DNA from: Paramecium octaurelia
Lineage: Eukaryota; Ciliophora; Oligohymenophorea; Peniculida; Parameciidae
Reading direction: 5' to 3'
Length of the DNA stretch: 64,000 nt
Assembly (NCBI GenBank): GCA_905182995.1
Contig: CAJJDP010000023.1
Span: 223,474-287,473 of the forward strand
Part shown: positions 62,982 through 64,000 of the stretch, piece after piece
Position numbering within the stretch: position 1 is the stretch's first letter
How the letters are laid out: every line of letters begins with the position of its first letter
The notes under the pieces: generated by a model
The model's input: only the letters and a program-made list of their open reading frames with translations
Database searches by the model: none
What the model was told of the DNA's origin: nothing
Position numbers and translations under genes: made by a program

Positions 62982-63332
62982 TAAACACCATCATTCGTAC
63001 ATTAATATTCAAATATTAAATGCAAAGCATCTTTGTAAAGTCAATATTTTCATAACATTCTCGATGCAATCTTAGAGTATTTCAAGACATATTCTTTATC
63101 TCATTAATTTCAATAAATCTAGGTTCCTTATTCTTAAAACTAATTTATAACATTTTTTATTTATTATAATACTAATACATAGATCTAATTTACTAAAGAA
63201 AATTTCCTAGATTTATACTAATAAATATATATATAGACATTCTAACAAACTTATCTTATTTTTTATACTATTAATTATTTCGTCAATTTTCTTTTTGGTT
63301 TCATTATTTCATCGCTTTCATGATCGTTTTCT

Positions 63333-64000
63333 TCATTTTTTGCCAAAATGGAATATAAAAACTATAAAGATAACCACAAAGCTAAGAGCATGAGTCAATT
63401 CAATTTATCTAATACCAGTTTTATTATTCAATGAGTAAAACTCGAAAAAATCACTAGTCTATGTATTCTATTTAAGAGAACGAATGGAATAATATCAGTA
63501 CCATAATCTTTGATCATCTAACGATTTATAAAGAAAAAAATTTCAACTTTAGTAGAGTATTTGAACAAGGATATATCATAAATTTGTAAGGTTCTATCAT
63601 ATCCAACTAAATATGAATTCATAACTTTAATATCCTTTAATTTTTATAAATTAGGTTTCTTATAGGGTAATAAAAAATTTTAATCTATTAAATTATTTGA
63701 ATACTCATGATGCTTTCCTATTAATTTGATATATTAAATTAACCTAATTTGATAACACAACATAAACTTTTTTGACTGTAAATATTCTCCTACTGTATTG
63801 AAACTATTGATGCAGCAGGTTAATCACACTTGAGAGTAACAACAGTCAAAGACACAGAATTAAAAAACCAATCAATTTTTCTGTTTAAAAAATTACATTT
63901 GGATATCACCTTAACATATTCATAATTGGTGTTTCTGATAATGTATTTTTATTCTTTAATATGCCATACTAATAATAAGAAGAAAGTGCTCCATTCTCAT
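63333..64000 (-). CDS. C-terminal part of a membrane protein, cut by window end
   Basis: The last exons of a minus-strand gene whose 5' end lies beyond 64000. Coding stretches: YEYVKVISKCNFLNRKIDWF, SVSLTVVTLKCDQPAASIVS, a 26-nt intron (GTTAATTTAATA...TTAATAG), HHEYSNNLIDQNFLLPYKKP, MNSYLVGYDRTLQIYDISLF. The end is a single transmembrane helix, LTHALSFVVIFIVFIFHFGK, and a one- or two-residue tail before TGA (complement of 63333-63335). The repeated strand-turn pattern suggests an extracellular beta-propeller, as in large ciliate surface proteins, but this is inference. Confidence 0.6.

Overview
This window reads as a ciliate somatic (macronuclear) scaffold of Paramecium type. Real genes contain many in-frame TAA and TAG codons at positions where conserved proteins carry Gln, and every recognisable gene ends at TGA. 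Introns are tiny (about 20-35 nt, GTA...TAG) and genes are packed, sometimes with fewer than 60 bp between them. The DNA is very A+T rich. No rRNA, tRNA, CRISPR array or transposon was recognised. All coordinates below use the ciliate code (TAA/TAG=Gln, TGA=stop), and exon joins were worked out by hand.

Layout: 84-1970 membrane protein with a degenerate histidine-kinase-like end; 2059-6433 ATG2/VPS13-type lipid-transfer protein (-); 6600-14689 IP3-receptor-type Ca2+ release channel (-); 15216-16944 LMBR1-type membrane protein and 16954-18164 GCN5 acetyltransferase (+, 9 bp apart); 18203-20523 a coiled-coil gene and an SNF1/AMPK-like kinase with a broken activation loop (-); 20696-25067 phosphotriesterase-like, two small genes and the ciliary protein CFAP45 (+); 25125-27629 unknown proteins; 27862-31449 two genes that are partly duplicated across a single N.

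31512-35405 U2AF large subunit and a large protein with a degenerate P-loop (-); 35443-37560 TPR protein (+); 37753-38902 MAPKKK-like kinase with a myristoylation signal (-); 38960-40624 DNA polymerase eta (+); 40880-43482 calpain-like pseudoprotease (+); 43514-44584 rhomboid-like membrane protein (+); 45181-45893 SNF7/CHMP ESCRT-III protein (-); 45941-50376 one gene present three times around two single-N joins; 50592-51537 small genes; 51573-53714 RING-kelch protein (-); 53796-54876 a paralogue of the triplicated gene (-); 55867-57879 uS11, a BAH-PHD reader and eL19; 58014-61386 poorly resolved small genes; 61433-62254 a kinase; 62590-62981 acidic ribosomal protein P1; 63333 to the window end, a membrane protein (-) cut by the edge.

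The set is ordinary housekeeping, signalling and ciliary cargo without operons; neighbours are not functionally linked. The strongest unusual signals are: the frame-disrupting loss in the SNF1-like kinase, the calpain without its catalytic cysteine, the altered pore filter in the IP3-receptor-like channel, the intron directly after the start codon of uS11, and exact duplications at each N that look like unmerged contig overlaps rather than biology.
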